Notes: a model not told the origin generated them from the sequence alone. A stretch of 64,000 nt of DNA from Mycobacterium scrofulaceum (GCF_001667885.1 NZ_LZJW01000057.1:99930-163929); one strand, 5' to 3'; shown: positions 23,883 through 32,656, numbered from the stretch's first letter. Program-made: numbers and translations.

Positions 23883-25634
23883 CTAATTCCGCACGACCGT
23901 GTTCCGGTCCCCCAGCTTGGCGCGGTACATGGCCTCGTCCGCGCGGGCCGTGATCGTGTCGACCGAGTCGCCGGGAAGGGCGAGCGTGGCGCCGATGCTC
24001 AGCGTCGCGGAGAACGTCTTGCCCGATGCGTGGATGGGTTCGGCGGCACGACGACGAATCTTCTCGGCGATCCGGCCGAGTTCGTCGATGCTGCCGACGC
24101 CGGGTAACAGCACCAGGATCTCGTCGCCGCCGGTCCGGCCCACGGTGTCACCGCGCCGGACGCTGTCCTGCACTCGGGCCGCCAGCGTCGCGAGCACCAG
24201 GTCGCCCACGCCGTGTCCCCACGTGTCGTTGAATTCCTTGAAATGGTCGACGTCGCAGAACAACACGCCCACATACGTTCCGGCCGGCTGCGGTTCCTCC
24301 AGCGCGCAGGCGAGCCGGCCGAGGGCCTCGGCCCGATTCACCAAACCGGTCAGGGTGTCGAACCGGGCCAACCGCTCGAGGCGCTGCTCCGCCTCGACCT
24401 GCTCGTCGATCATGCGCACCGCCGCGATCAGGCCGTCGATGTTGCCCTCGGCGTCGACGTACGGTTTCCCGTGCCCCTCCACCCAGTGGTATCCGCCGTC
24501 GGCGGAGCGCACCCGGAACCGTTGCCGGACGGATTCGCCGGTCGCGACCCTCGCAAGCGCGGCCCTGACCGTCTCAACGTCCCGCGGATGGATCTCGCGG
24601 TCCAGATCCAAACCGGTCCAGCTTTCCGGTGGCCGGCCCAACGCGGCCTCCACCGACGGCGAGATCCACGCGACCTCGCCGTCGCGCAGGTGTACGACGA
24701 TGTCCACCGCGTTGTCGGCGAGGATGCGGTAGCGGGCCTCGGCCTCGGCGCGCTCCTTGCTGACCATCTCCTTTTCGATCAGGAGTCGCTGCTCGTTCTG
24801 GATGAATGCGAACATGATCACCCCGACGATCAGGGTGCCCAGCAGGATCGAGAAGGTCCAGTCCGCGGGTTCGGCAAGCCCGAGCCGCAGAAATATCGGC
24901 CGCGACACCGCGACGACGATCGGAAGCGCGGCCAGCAGACCCACCAACCGAAGCAGCGACGACCTGTCGGGCCGGGCGAGCAGCCAGGCCACCGGAAACC
25001 GGTCGGGGCGTGCCAGCGCCGTCGCCGCGGCGATCAGCAACAGCGCGAGCGCCGTCATGAGCGCCTGGCCGGTTCCGGGCGAGTAACCCACCAGCGCCAA
25101 GGCGTTGAACAGGTAGGCCCCGACCGTGACGAAGGGGATGGCCCCGCCCGCCGCCATGCACGCGGGCCAGACCAAGCGGGTCCCGCGGTCCACCCGGGTC
25201 AGCGCCGCGGCGGCTGCCAGGAGCACGGCCGAGGTCGCCGTCTGCGGGCTCGGCCGGCCGGGCCACACCTGTCCGGAGGCGCGCACCGCGTCGCCGAACC
25301 ACATCAGGTCCAGGCCGGGCACCCCGCGGGTGGCGTATTCCACGAGGGTGATCGCGGCAAGGGCACCCACGACCACGGCCAGGCCGCGCCCGGCCCACAC
25401 CCGCCCCCTCGAGGGGCGACCCGACTGCAAGAGGATGGCCGCACCGAGTGCCACCAGCCACAAACCGGTCCAGGGCATCATCTGCGGCCAGGCCCGATAG
25501 ATCCGGGTCAGCGGATCGATGCCGGCCGCCCAACCCACCCACGTCAACGTCGCGAGGGTGAACACCACCAGCACGGCAATCCGCCGGCACCAGGCCACGT
25601 CGTTCAGGCACGCGTCGCAACTCGGCCTGTCCAT
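23883..25634 (-). CDS. Membrane PAS-GGDEF diguanylate cyclase (copy 2)
   Basis: A 583-residue paralogue of the neighbouring cyclase with the same layout. A multi-helix membrane part has WVGWAAGIDPLTRIYRAWP and SGRPSRGRVWAGRG, both matching copy 1. A PAS domain (RYRILADNAVDIVVHL) and a GGDEF domain follow. FCDVDHFKEFND holds the metal Asp residues; the active loop is TGGDEIL, again Ile for Phe. RRGD five residues upstream is the RxxD I-site. The ATG at 25634 was chosen over upstream candidates because GGAAGGGACC precedes it and copy 1 aligns from there. Its 3' end abuts the SDR relic. Confidence 0.88.
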   Translation of the reverse strand: MDRPSCDACLNDVAWCRRIAVLVVFTLATLTWVGWAAGIDPLTRIYRAWPQMMPWTGLWLVALGAAILLQSGRPSRGRVWAGRGLAVVVGALAAITLVEYATRGVPGLDLMWFGDAVRASGQVWPGRPSPQTATSAVLLAAAAALTRVDRGTRLVWPACMAAGGAIPFVTVGAYLFNALALVGYSPGTGQALMTALALLLIAAATALARPDRFPVAWLLARPDRSSLLRLVGLLAALPIVVAVSRPIFLRLGLAEPADWTFSILLGTLIVGVIMFAFIQNEQRLLIEKEMVSKERAEAEARYRILADNAVDIVVHLRDGEVAWISPSVEAALGRPPESWTGLDLDREIHPRDVETVRAALARVATGESVRQRFRVRSADGGYHWVEGHGKPYVDAEGNIDGLIAAVRMIDEQVEAEQRLERLARFDTLTGLVNRAEALGRLACALEEPQPAGTYVGVLFCDVDHFKEFNDTWGHGVGDLVLATLAARVQDSVRRGDTVGRTGGDEILVLLPGVGSIDELGRIAEKIRRRAAEPIHASGKTFSATLSIGATLALPGDSVDTITARADEAMYRAKLGDRNTVVRN

Positions 25635-25751
25635 CGGCGGTCCCTTCCTCCCGGGGCGGCGCAACGAACAGTGTGCGCGGGAAGGCATCCGATGCCTGAG
25701 GGCACAAAGTAACCAAAGCGTGGGCGAAAGGTCCCCGGTCACCCGGGCGGG

Positions 25752-27902
25752 TCAGCCCCCGTCAGGGGCCTGAAGCACCACGGCGGTGTGTGCGTCCACG
25801 GTGAGCGTGCCCCCGCCGGGCACCTCCTCCGCGGGCGTCTCCTCCTCCGGACCGGTGAACACCACGAGTTGCCAGGCGGCGCCGAATTCCTTTGGCGGCA
25901 AAGTGAATTCGATCGGTTCGTAGTGGGCGTTGAAGCACATCAGGAACGAGTCGTCGAGCACCCGCTGCCCCCGCGCGTCGCGATCGGGGATGCCATGCCC
26001 GTTCAGGAACACCGCGACGGACTTCGCGAATCCCGCGCCCCAGTCCTCCTCGGTCATCTCGGTGCCCTCGGGGGTGAACCAGGCGATGTCGGGCAGCCCG
26101 TCCTGGCCGCGGCGGCCGAGCGGCTTGCCGGAGAAGAACCGGCGCCGGCGGAACACCGGGTGATTGGCGCGCAGCGCCGTGACCATGCGGGTGAACTCCA
26201 GCAGGCCGTTGTCGGCCTTGGACCAATCGATCCAGGTGATCTCGTTGTCCTGGCAGTACCCGTTGTTGTTGCCGTTCTGGGTGCGGCCCAGCTCGTCGCC
26301 GTGGCAGATCATCGGGACGCCCTGCGACAGCAGCAGCGTGGTGAGGAAGTTGCGCTGCTGGCGCGCGCGCAGGGCGTTGACCTCGGGGTCGTCCGTCGGC
26401 CCCTCGACGCCGCAGTTCCAGGACCGGTTGTGGCTCTCGCCGTCGTTGTTGTTCTCGCCGTTGGCCTCGTTGTGCTTCTCGTTGTAGGAGACCAGGTCCC
26501 GCAGCGTGAAACCGTCGTGGGCGACGACGAAGTTGATCGAGGCCACCGGCCGGCGCGCGGTGTGCTCATAGAGGTCGGCGGACCCCGACAGGCGGTAGGC
26601 GAACTCGTCGAGCGTCGAGGGCTCCCCGCGCCAGAAGTCGCGCACGGTGTCGCGGTACTTGCCGTTCCATTCCGTCCACTGCGGCGGGAAGTTGCCGACC
26701 TGGTAGCCACCCGGCCCGACGTCCCACGGCTCGGCGATCAGCTTGACCTGGCTGACCGTCGGATCCTGTTGCACCAGTTCGAAGAACGTGGCCAGCCGGT
26801 CGACGTCGTAGAACTCGCGGGCCAGCGTCGAGGCGAGGTCGAAACGGAAGCCGTCGACGTGCATCTCGGTCACCCAGTAGCGCAGCGAGTCCATGATCAG
26901 CTGCAGGGCGTGCGGATGCCCGACGTTGAGGCTGTTGCCGGTCCCGGTGTAGTCCATGTAGTACCGCTTGTCGTCGTCGACGAGCCGGTAGTACGCGGCG
27001 TTGTCGATGCCGCGCATCGACAACGTCGGGCCCATGTGGTTGCCCTCGGCCGTGTGGTTGTAGACGACGTCGAGGATCACCTCGATGCCGGCCTCGTGCA
27101 GCGCCCGCACCATGGCCTTGAACTCCTGCACCTGACCGCCGGGCGAGGTCGAGCTGGAGTACTTGAAGTCCGGCGCGAAGAAGCCGATCGTGTTGTAGCC
27201 CCAGTAATTCGACAGGCCCTTGTCGACCAGGGTGGAATCGTTGGCAAAGTGGTGCACGGGCATCAGCTCGATCGCGGTGACGCCCAGGCTCTTGAGGTGC
27301 TCGATGATCACCGGGTGCGCCACGCCCGCGTAGGTGCCGCGCAACTGCTCGGGGAGGTCGGGGTGGGTCTGCGTCAGCCCCTTGACGTGCGCCTCGTAGA
27401 TGACCGTGTCGGCGTATTGATGGTCCGGCGGCCGGTCGTTGCCCCAATCGAAGTAGGGGTTGATCACCACCGACTTGGGCATGAACGCGGCGGAGTCGTC
27501 GTCGTTGCGGCTGTCCGGGTCGCCGAAGTTGTAGCTGAACAGGGCCTGGTTCCACTCGAAGCTGCCGTCGATGGCCTTCGAATACGGGTCCACCAGCAGC
27601 TTGTTCGGGTTGCACCGCAACCCGTTCTGCGGGTCGTACGGGCCGTACACGCGGTAGCCGTAGCGTTGGCCGGGTTCGATGTTGGGGATGTAGGCGTGCC
27701 AGATGTAGCCGTCGATCTCGGGCAGCGGAACCCGGCTCTCGTTGCCGTCGGCGTCGAACAGGCACAGCTCCACCCGCTCCGCGACTTCGCTGAAGACGGC
27801 GAAATTGGTGCCCGCCCCGTCGTAGGTGGCGCCCAGGGGGTAGGCGCGGCCCGGCCACACCTCTCCGGTCGGCGTGGGGGCGGTGGCTTCTGCGGATGTC
27901 AT
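25752..27902 (-). CDS. glgX: Glycogen debranching enzyme GlgX (isoamylase type)
   Basis: A 716-residue GH13_11 enzyme. An N-terminal CBM48-like domain (PLGATYDGAGTNFAVFSE) precedes a TIM barrel. The GH13 motifs are DVVYNHTAE, GFRFDLAS with the nucleophile Asp, IAEPWD with the acid/base Glu, and VAHDGF with the third Asp. It would hydrolyse alpha-1,6 branches of glycogen or alpha-glucan. Length is normal and the frame intact. The SigF-like -10 sits 11 nt before the ATG, so the mRNA is almost leaderless and induction in stress or stationary phase is likely. Confidence 0.95.
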   Translation of the reverse strand: MTSAEATAPTPTGEVWPGRAYPLGATYDGAGTNFAVFSEVAERVELCLFDADGNESRVPLPEIDGYIWHAYIPNIEPGQRYGYRVYGPYDPQNGLRCNPNKLLVDPYSKAIDGSFEWNQALFSYNFGDPDSRNDDDSAAFMPKSVVINPYFDWGNDRPPDHQYADTVIYEAHVKGLTQTHPDLPEQLRGTYAGVAHPVIIEHLKSLGVTAIELMPVHHFANDSTLVDKGLSNYWGYNTIGFFAPDFKYSSSTSPGGQVQEFKAMVRALHEAGIEVILDVVYNHTAEGNHMGPTLSMRGIDNAAYYRLVDDDKRYYMDYTGTGNSLNVGHPHALQLIMDSLRYWVTEMHVDGFRFDLASTLAREFYDVDRLATFFELVQQDPTVSQVKLIAEPWDVGPGGYQVGNFPPQWTEWNGKYRDTVRDFWRGEPSTLDEFAYRLSGSADLYEHTARRPVASINFVVAHDGFTLRDLVSYNEKHNEANGENNNDGESHNRSWNCGVEGPTDDPEVNALRARQQRNFLTTLLLSQGVPMICHGDELGRTQNGNNNGYCQDNEITWIDWSKADNGLLEFTRMVTALRANHPVFRRRRFFSGKPLGRRGQDGLPDIAWFTPEGTEMTEEDWGAGFAKSVAVFLNGHGIPDRDARGQRVLDDSFLMCFNAHYEPIEFTLPPKEFGAAWQLVVFTGPEEETPAEEVPGGGTLTVDAHTAVVLQAPDGG

Positions 27903-27912
27903 GGCGCAATCA

Positions 27913-27938
27913 ATACCCTACGGGGGCCTGCCCCAAAC
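27913..27938 (-). promoter_or_regulatory. SigF/SigB-like promoter for glgX
   Basis: On the minus strand GTTT (27938-27935), a 16-nt spacer and GGGTAT (27918-27913) match the SigF-type pattern at every core base. Confidence 0.65.
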
Positions 27939-27971
27939 GGTGGTTCGGAAGGCCTTGCCGCTAAACGGTTT

Positions 27972-29153
27972 TCAAGGTCGTAACATGACCTTCACCGCCC
28001 CGTCCTGCTTCTTCTGGAAGATTTCGTAGCCGTGCGGGGCCTGGTCCAGGGGCAGCACGTGGGAGGCGAAGGTGTCGACGCCGAGCGGGTCGTCGTCGGT
28101 CAGCAGCGGCATGATGTCGTCCACCCACCGTTTGACGTTGGCCTGGCCCATCCGCAGGGTCACCTGTTTGTCGAACAGGGTGAGCATCGGCAGGGGGTCG
28201 GCCGTCCCGCCGTACACGCCGATCAGCGATATCGTTCCACCGCGGCGGACGATGTCGATGGCGGAGTAGAGCGCGCTGAGCCGGTCCACGCCGGCGGTCT
28301 GCATGAGCCGCTTGCCGATGAAGTCCGGCAACATGCCGGTGGCCTGCTGGGCGAACTTGGCCGCCGGGGACCCGTGCGCTTCCATGCCCACCGCGTCGAT
28401 GACGGAGTCGGAACCGCGTCCGTCGGTCAGGTCCCGTATCGCGTCCCCGAGCGGGGAGTCGAGCCGACCCAGGTCGATGGTGTGGATGCCGCGCTGCGCG
28501 GCGCGGCCCAGACGCTCGGGCACCAGGTCGACCGCGATCACCCGATAGCCCAGGTGGTCGGCGATGCGCGCGGCCATGTCGCCGATGGGGCCCAAGCCGA
28601 GCACGGTGACGGTGCCGCCGTCCGGGATGTTGGCGTAGGCCACCGCCTGCCAGGCGGTGGGCAGCACGTCGGACAGGTAGACGAATCGCGAATCCGGCGG
28701 CCCCACAGGGACTTTGATGTGGGTGAACTGAGCCTGTGGGACGCGAAGCAGTTCGGCTTGGCCGCCGGGGACCTCACCGTAGAGCTCGGAGTAGCCGAAC
28801 AGCGCGGCCCCCATGCCCTGCTCGCGCACCTGGGTGGTCTCGCACTGGGTGTAGAGCCGCTGATCGCACATGTAGCAAGTGCCGCAGGAGATTTGGAAGG
28901 GGATGACGACCCGGTCCCCGACCCGCAGGTCACCGGTTTCGCCGCCGACCTCGCGTACGATGCCCATGGGTTCGTGTCCGAGGATGTCCCCCGGTTTCAT
29001 GAACGCGCCGAGAATCTCGTAGAGGTGCAGGTCCGACCCGCAGATGTTGGTCGACGTGACTTCGATGATGGCGTCGGTGGGCTTCTCGATCTTCGGGTCG
29101 GGCACCGACTCCACTCGTACGTCGCGCTTGCCGTGCCACGTGACAGCCTTCAT
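27972..29153 (-). CDS. Zinc-dependent alcohol dehydrogenase (formaldehyde dehydrogenase-like)
   Basis: A 393-residue medium-chain dehydrogenase. NICGSDLHLYE and LGHEPMGIV supply the catalytic zinc Cys and His. SCGTCYMCDQRLYTQC carries the structural zinc cysteines. TVLGLGPIGDMAARIADHLG is the NAD loop and RGSDSVIDAVGMEAHG follows. The insertion pattern resembles the glutathione-independent formaldehyde dehydrogenase branch, often found in stress regulons. Substrate not known. A SigF-like promoter lies 12 nt upstream of the ATG. Confidence 0.9.
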   Translation of the reverse strand: MKAVTWHGKRDVRVESVPDPKIEKPTDAIIEVTSTNICGSDLHLYEILGAFMKPGDILGHEPMGIVREVGGETGDLRVGDRVVIPFQISCGTCYMCDQRLYTQCETTQVREQGMGAALFGYSELYGEVPGGQAELLRVPQAQFTHIKVPVGPPDSRFVYLSDVLPTAWQAVAYANIPDGGTVTVLGLGPIGDMAARIADHLGYRVIAVDLVPERLGRAAQRGIHTIDLGRLDSPLGDAIRDLTDGRGSDSVIDAVGMEAHGSPAAKFAQQATGMLPDFIGKRLMQTAGVDRLSALYSAIDIVRRGGTISLIGVYGGTADPLPMLTLFDKQVTLRMGQANVKRWVDDIMPLLTDDDPLGVDTFASHVLPLDQAPHGYEIFQKKQDGAVKVMLRP

Positions 29154-29164
29154 GTGCGTGGCGC

Positions 29165-29189
29165 ATACCCGCCTGGCTCGGACCGAAAC
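29165..29189 (-). promoter_or_regulatory. SigF/SigB-like promoter for the alcohol dehydrogenase
   Basis: On the minus strand GTTT (29189-29186), a 15-nt spacer and GGGTAT (29170-29165) match the SigF-type pattern at every core base. Confidence 0.65.
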
Positions 29190-29195
29190 GCGGCG

Positions 29196-29903
29196 TCAGT
29201 GGTGCCGGCGCTTGAGGGGGTGTTCGTTGTCGATCAGCGACTTCGCGATGTCGGTGAGCCGGGTGTTCGATTTCTGCGAGAGGCGGGTGAGCAGCTCGAA
29301 CGCCTCGACCGCGTCGAGGTTGAACCGCTCCATGATGATTCCCTTGGCCTGACCGATCATGTCCCGCGACGCCAGGGCGCTGCGGAACTGGTCCTGGCGG
29401 CGCAACACCGACCACGCCAGCGCGATGTGCGTGGCGAAGACGCCGCCGAGTTCCACCGAGTCGTCGGGGAACGCGTGCGGGGAGTCGGCGTAGAAGTTCA
29501 GCGCGGCCAGGGTGCCGCGGTCCACGAACAATTCGTAGGACAGGATGGACCGGATCGGCGTCTGCTCGATCGCGTACCGCCGATACCGCGGCCACCGTTC
29601 GTCTTCGGTGAGGTCGTCGACGTGCATCACGTGGTGCCGCCAGGCGGCATCCAGGCACGGCCCCTCCCCGTAGCGGTTCTGGATGGCGTCCAACAGGATC
29701 GGGTAACGGTGCGTGGCGGCCACGTTGATGACCGACTTGCTCCGCTCGGCCAGGGTGATGCCGGCGTACTGGCAGCCCGCCACGTGCAGGACGCTGTTAT
29801 CGATGAGTTGGTTGAGCCCCGCGCTGGTGTCGGTTTCCCGGCGTTCGAGGCTGGAAACCAGCTCGGCCAGCTGAGTGACCACGACCGCATTGCCGTTTTG
29901 CAT
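29196..29903 (-). CDS. GAF-ANTAR transcription antiterminator-like regulator
   Basis: A 235-residue two-domain regulator. Residues 10-150 are a GAF sensor (QYAGITLAERSKSVINVAATHRY, GEGPCLDAAW, TLAALNFYADSPHAF). Residues 165-225 are an ANTAR RNA-binding domain (SRDMIGQAKGIIMERFNLDAVEAFELLTRLSQ). ANTAR proteins bind paired RNA hexaloops and prevent termination. The ATG at 29903 has a GAGGGGG SD; a longer frame to 29981 has no SD. The gene shares its upstream region with the divergent NADH dehydrogenase. Its RNA target is unknown. Confidence 0.88.
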   Translation of the reverse strand: MQNGNAVVVTQLAELVSSLERRETDTSAGLNQLIDNSVLHVAGCQYAGITLAERSKSVINVAATHRYPILLDAIQNRYGEGPCLDAAWRHHVMHVDDLTEDERWPRYRRYAIEQTPIRSILSYELFVDRGTLAALNFYADSPHAFPDDSVELGGVFATHIALAWSVLRRQDQFRSALASRDMIGQAKGIIMERFNLDAVEAFELLTRLSQKSNTRLTDIAKSLIDNEHPLKRRHH

Positions 29904-30207
29904 GGCGCCCCCTCTCGAAGGTCTGCCCCCTGGGCTACGAACCCCGCGCACGCTGCTGCGCGAGAGCGACGCCTCGTTCATTCAAGCGTGCGAACGGCGT
30001 TGCGGTGCGTCAACCCACAAAACGAAGTCTAGGAGCCATTTTACGAAGCGCAACCCCGGTCGTGCCCGCTACGGGGACGGCGCGATTATCTTCCGTCCAA
30101 AGCGAACACGCGTAATGTGCTGGCACCAAACAGATTTCGTTGCTGTCGCCGATATCACGGCGCGACGCCGCGGGTCTCTGCGGGCAAGCCGTCCTACACT
30201 CGGATTG
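29904..30207. other. Divergent intergenic region, 304 bp
   Basis: This stretch separates the GAF-ANTAR gene (minus) and the NADH dehydrogenase (plus). It holds no convincing gene. TACACT at 30195-30200, directly before the GTG at 30208, could be a -10 box. No SigF-type or DosR-type site was found. Confidence 0.5.
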
Positions 30208-31518
30208 GTGACCTCAATCGTGATCGTTGGCAGCGGCTTCACCGGCTTCACTTGCGCACACCGTCTGGCCCGCATTCTGCGCCGACGGCGCGCGGAGGTC
30301 GACATCACGATCATCTCCCCGGTGGATTACATGCTGTACACGCCGTTGCTGCCCGACGTCGCCGGCGGGGTGGTCGACGCCCGGTTCGTCGCGATCCCGC
30401 TGGCCAACACCCTCAAGGGCGTGCACGCCGTGCGCGGCCGCGTGGATGGGGTGGACTTCGACCGGCACACGCTGACCTGGTGCGACCCGGAGGAACGCAG
30501 CCACACGATGTCCTGGGACCGGCTGGTGCTCACGCCCGGATCGGTGACGCGGTTGTTCGACGTGCCCGGGCTGGCGACCTGCGCGCGCGGGTTGAAGACC
30601 ACCGCCGAGGCCCTTTACCTGCGAGACCATTTCGTCGAGCAGCTCGAGCTGGCCAACATCGAGGACGACCCGCGGGTGGCGGCGGCCCGGCGCACGGTTG
30701 TCGTGGTCGGCGCCTCCTATTCCGGCACCGAGCTGGTGGCGCAGTTGCGCGCGCTGGCCGACGCGGCGGCCAAGCAGATGCGCTTCGACCCCGCCGACGT
30801 CAAGTTCTTGCTCCTCGATCTCGCCGAGCAGGTGATGCCGGAGGTGGGCAAGAAACTGGGCGACGCCGCGCAGAAGGTGCTGCGCCGGCGCGGCATCGAC
30901 GTCCGGCTCGGCGTGACGCTCAAGGAGGCGCACGCCGATCACGTTGTGCTCAGCGATGATTCGCGCGTCGAGACCCGCACTGTCGCGTGGGTGACCGGTG
31001 TCACGGGTGCGCCGTTGATCCAGGAGCTGGGGTTGCCCACCGAGCGGGGCCGGCTCAACGTCGGGGCCGATCTTTCGGTGCCGGAGCACCCGGACGTGTT
31101 CGCGGCCGGCGACGCGGCCGCCGTTCCCGACCTGACCCAGCCGGGCAAGATCACGCCGCCGACGGCCCAGCACGCGACTCGGCAGGGCAAGGTGCTGGCC
31201 CGCAACGTGGCGGCCAGCCTCGGTTACGGCAGCCCCAAGGAGTACAAGCACCGCAACCTCGGGCTGGTGGTCGACCTGGGACCGTGGCACGCGGTGGCCA
31301 ACCCGCTGAACATCCACCTGTCCGGGCTGCCCGCGAAATTCGTGACCCGGTCGTACCACCTGTACGCGATTCCGCGGGGCGTCAACCGATGGGCGGTCGC
31401 ACTGGCCTACCTGACGGACCTACTGTTCGACCGGTCGGTGGTCTCCATCGGGCTGGCGTCCGAGGAGGACGCGCAATTCGCGGCGAGCGAGGGCATCCCG
31501 ATGCCGAAGACCGGCTGA
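30208..31518 (+). CDS. Type II NADH dehydrogenase-like FAD oxidoreductase
   Basis: A 436-residue two-dinucleotide-binding flavoprotein. SIVIVGSGFTGFTCAHRLAR at the start binds FAD. VVVVGASYSGTELVAQLRAL near residue 170 binds NAD(P)H. VFAAGDAAAVPDL near 300 is the second FAD motif. The C-terminal region has a hydrophobic membrane-contact stretch (WAVALAYLTDLLF). It resembles the Ndh family, which passes electrons from NADH to menaquinone without pumping protons, but is somewhat diverged from Ndh/NdhA. GTG start; a TTG at 30205 is also possible. Confidence 0.85.
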   Translation: MTSIVIVGSGFTGFTCAHRLARILRRRRAEVDITIISPVDYMLYTPLLPDVAGGVVDARFVAIPLANTLKGVHAVRGRVDGVDFDRHTLTWCDPEERSHTMSWDRLVLTPGSVTRLFDVPGLATCARGLKTTAEALYLRDHFVEQLELANIEDDPRVAAARRTVVVVGASYSGTELVAQLRALADAAAKQMRFDPADVKFLLLDLAEQVMPEVGKKLGDAAQKVLRRRGIDVRLGVTLKEAHADHVVLSDDSRVETRTVAWVTGVTGAPLIQELGLPTERGRLNVGADLSVPEHPDVFAAGDAAAVPDLTQPGKITPPTAQHATRQGKVLARNVAASLGYGSPKEYKHRNLGLVVDLGPWHAVANPLNIHLSGLPAKFVTRSYHLYAIPRGVNRWAVALAYLTDLLFDRSVVSIGLASEEDAQFAASEGIPMPKTG

Positions 31519-31523
31519 GCGCG

Positions 31524-32060
31524 TCAGCCTTCGGCCGCCTTCTGCGCCATCGCGTAGACGAGCTGCAGAAAGTCGGCGCCGGTCAACACGGTGAAGACGC
31601 CGGCGACCAGGCGGGTGTACCGCGGGGCGAACACCAGGCCGATCGCGAAGCCGGTCGCCACCCACATGTCCAGGCAGAACGGGCAGGTCAGCAGCTCGCC
31701 CAGGCTGTGCCGGAGCGGGCTTTCGTCGCGGACCTCCTCCATGACCTCGGCCGGCCCGCCGCTGCCGGCGAAGCGGGTGAACGGCGCCCGCAACGGGCTC
31801 GTCACCGCGTCCTTGGTCAGGGTCCGCGAGAGCTTATGGGTGCCGAGGGTCACCGTGACCAGGTCCTGGATGCGCCACCGCGTCGGCAACGTGCGCCCGG
31901 TGAGCAGCGCGGCCACGGTCGCGACGGCCACCACGGTGGCGTAGATCGCCAGCACCGCCAGGTAGCCACCCAGCGGCCGGGGCTCGTCGCCGCGGTACTC
32001 GTCCGCTTCGCGCCGTGCGCCGTCGACCACCTGGCTCTTGGCTTCCGCCACCTCTGCCAT
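31524..32060 (-). CDS. DUF1360 membrane protein
   Basis: A 178-residue protein with two or three hydrophobic segments (AVLAIYATVVAVATVAALL; MWVATGFAIGLVFAP; VFTVLTGADFLQLVYAM). It also has the DUF1360 signature LGTHKLSRTLTKDAVTSPLRAPF and TCPFCLDMWVA. The CPFC pair may be redox-active or metal-binding. The ATG at 32060 has GAAGGAGAGG immediately upstream; an open frame extends to 32114 but lacks an SD. It is convergent with the NADH dehydrogenase. Function unknown. Confidence 0.82.
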   Translation of the reverse strand: MAEVAEAKSQVVDGARREADEYRGDEPRPLGGYLAVLAIYATVVAVATVAALLTGRTLPTRWRIQDLVTVTLGTHKLSRTLTKDAVTSPLRAPFTRFAGSGGPAEVMEEVRDESPLRHSLGELLTCPFCLDMWVATGFAIGLVFAPRYTRLVAGVFTVLTGADFLQLVYAMAQKAAEG

Positions 32061-32091
32061 TGCCTCTCCTTCACTAGGGACAGCTGGCTGG

Positions 32092-32116
32092 GTACCCGAA
32101 GTCGGTGAAGGCAATC
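32092..32116 (-). promoter_or_regulatory. Possible SigF-like promoter for the DUF1360 gene
   Basis: On the minus strand GATT (32116-32113), 15 nt and GGGTAC (32097-32092) resemble the SigF-type pattern with one mismatch in the -35. It lies 32 nt before the ATG. Confidence 0.3.
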
Positions 32117-32126
32117 GGCGGGCGCC

Positions 32127-32510
32127 CTAAGCGTCCTCGTCGCAGAGTTCGGCGGTCTGACGCGGAGAATCCCCGATTTTCGCGGCCTTCCGCAACGTCC
32201 GGTTGGTGGACCGCAGGTCGGTGTTGGCGGCGGAGAGCGTCGCGTTGTGGTCCTCGAGCTCGAGGATGCGGGCGATGCCGGCCAGGTTGACCCCGGAGTC
32301 GACCAGCTCGCTGATGCGTTTGAGCCGGGCCAGGTCGTCGGCGCTGTAGCGCCGGGTCCCGCCATCGCTTCGCGCCGGGGTGATCAGCCCATATCGTTCG
32401 TACAGGCGCAACGACTGCACCGCGATCCCGGACAGTTCGGCGGCCACCGAGATGCCGTACACGCCGTGATTGGGCGCCGGGGCGCCGAAATCGCCGCGTT
32501 GGTCGGTCAT
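32127..32510 (-). CDS. MerR-family regulator (HspR-like) divergent from hsp18
   Basis: A 127-residue regulator. The winged helix-turn-helix at residues 12-80 reads YGISVAAELSGIAVQSLRLYERYGL and TRRYSADDLARL, typical of the MerR/HspR branch. A coiled-coil helix follows (LELEDHNATLSAANTDLRST). No effector-binding Cys cluster is seen. The ATG at 32510 has GAGGAG seven nt upstream; longer frames toward 32627 would run over the operator region. Divergence from hsp18 with a palindrome between suggests it controls the heat-shock gene, as HspR does for acr2 and dnaK in M. tuberculosis. Confidence 0.85.
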   Translation of the reverse strand: MTDQRGDFGAPAPNHGVYGISVAAELSGIAVQSLRLYERYGLITPARSDGGTRRYSADDLARLKRISELVDSGVNLAGIARILELEDHNATLSAANTDLRSTNRTLRKAAKIGDSPRQTAELCDEDA

Positions 32511-32593
32511 CACGCGTCTCCTCGAAGAAGCTGTGGGCTCAGAAAATCTATCTACCATACTTGCGTGATTGTGTCGATAGTGATATATGAAAT

Positions 32594-32611
32594 CTATGTC
32601 ATTGGACATAG
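32594..32611. promoter_or_regulatory. Palindromic operator candidate between merR-like gene and hsp18
   Basis: CTATGTC (32594-32600), a 4-nt spacer and GACATAG (32605-32611) form a perfect 7-bp inverted repeat in an AT-rich island of 32541-32620. It is 45 nt before the hsp18 ATG. It is not the known HAIR consensus (CTTGAGT-N7-ACTCAAG). Confidence 0.5.
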
Positions 32612-32656
32612 GTAATTGCCAGACCACAGCCTAGATTGGAGTGAGAGGTGACCACC

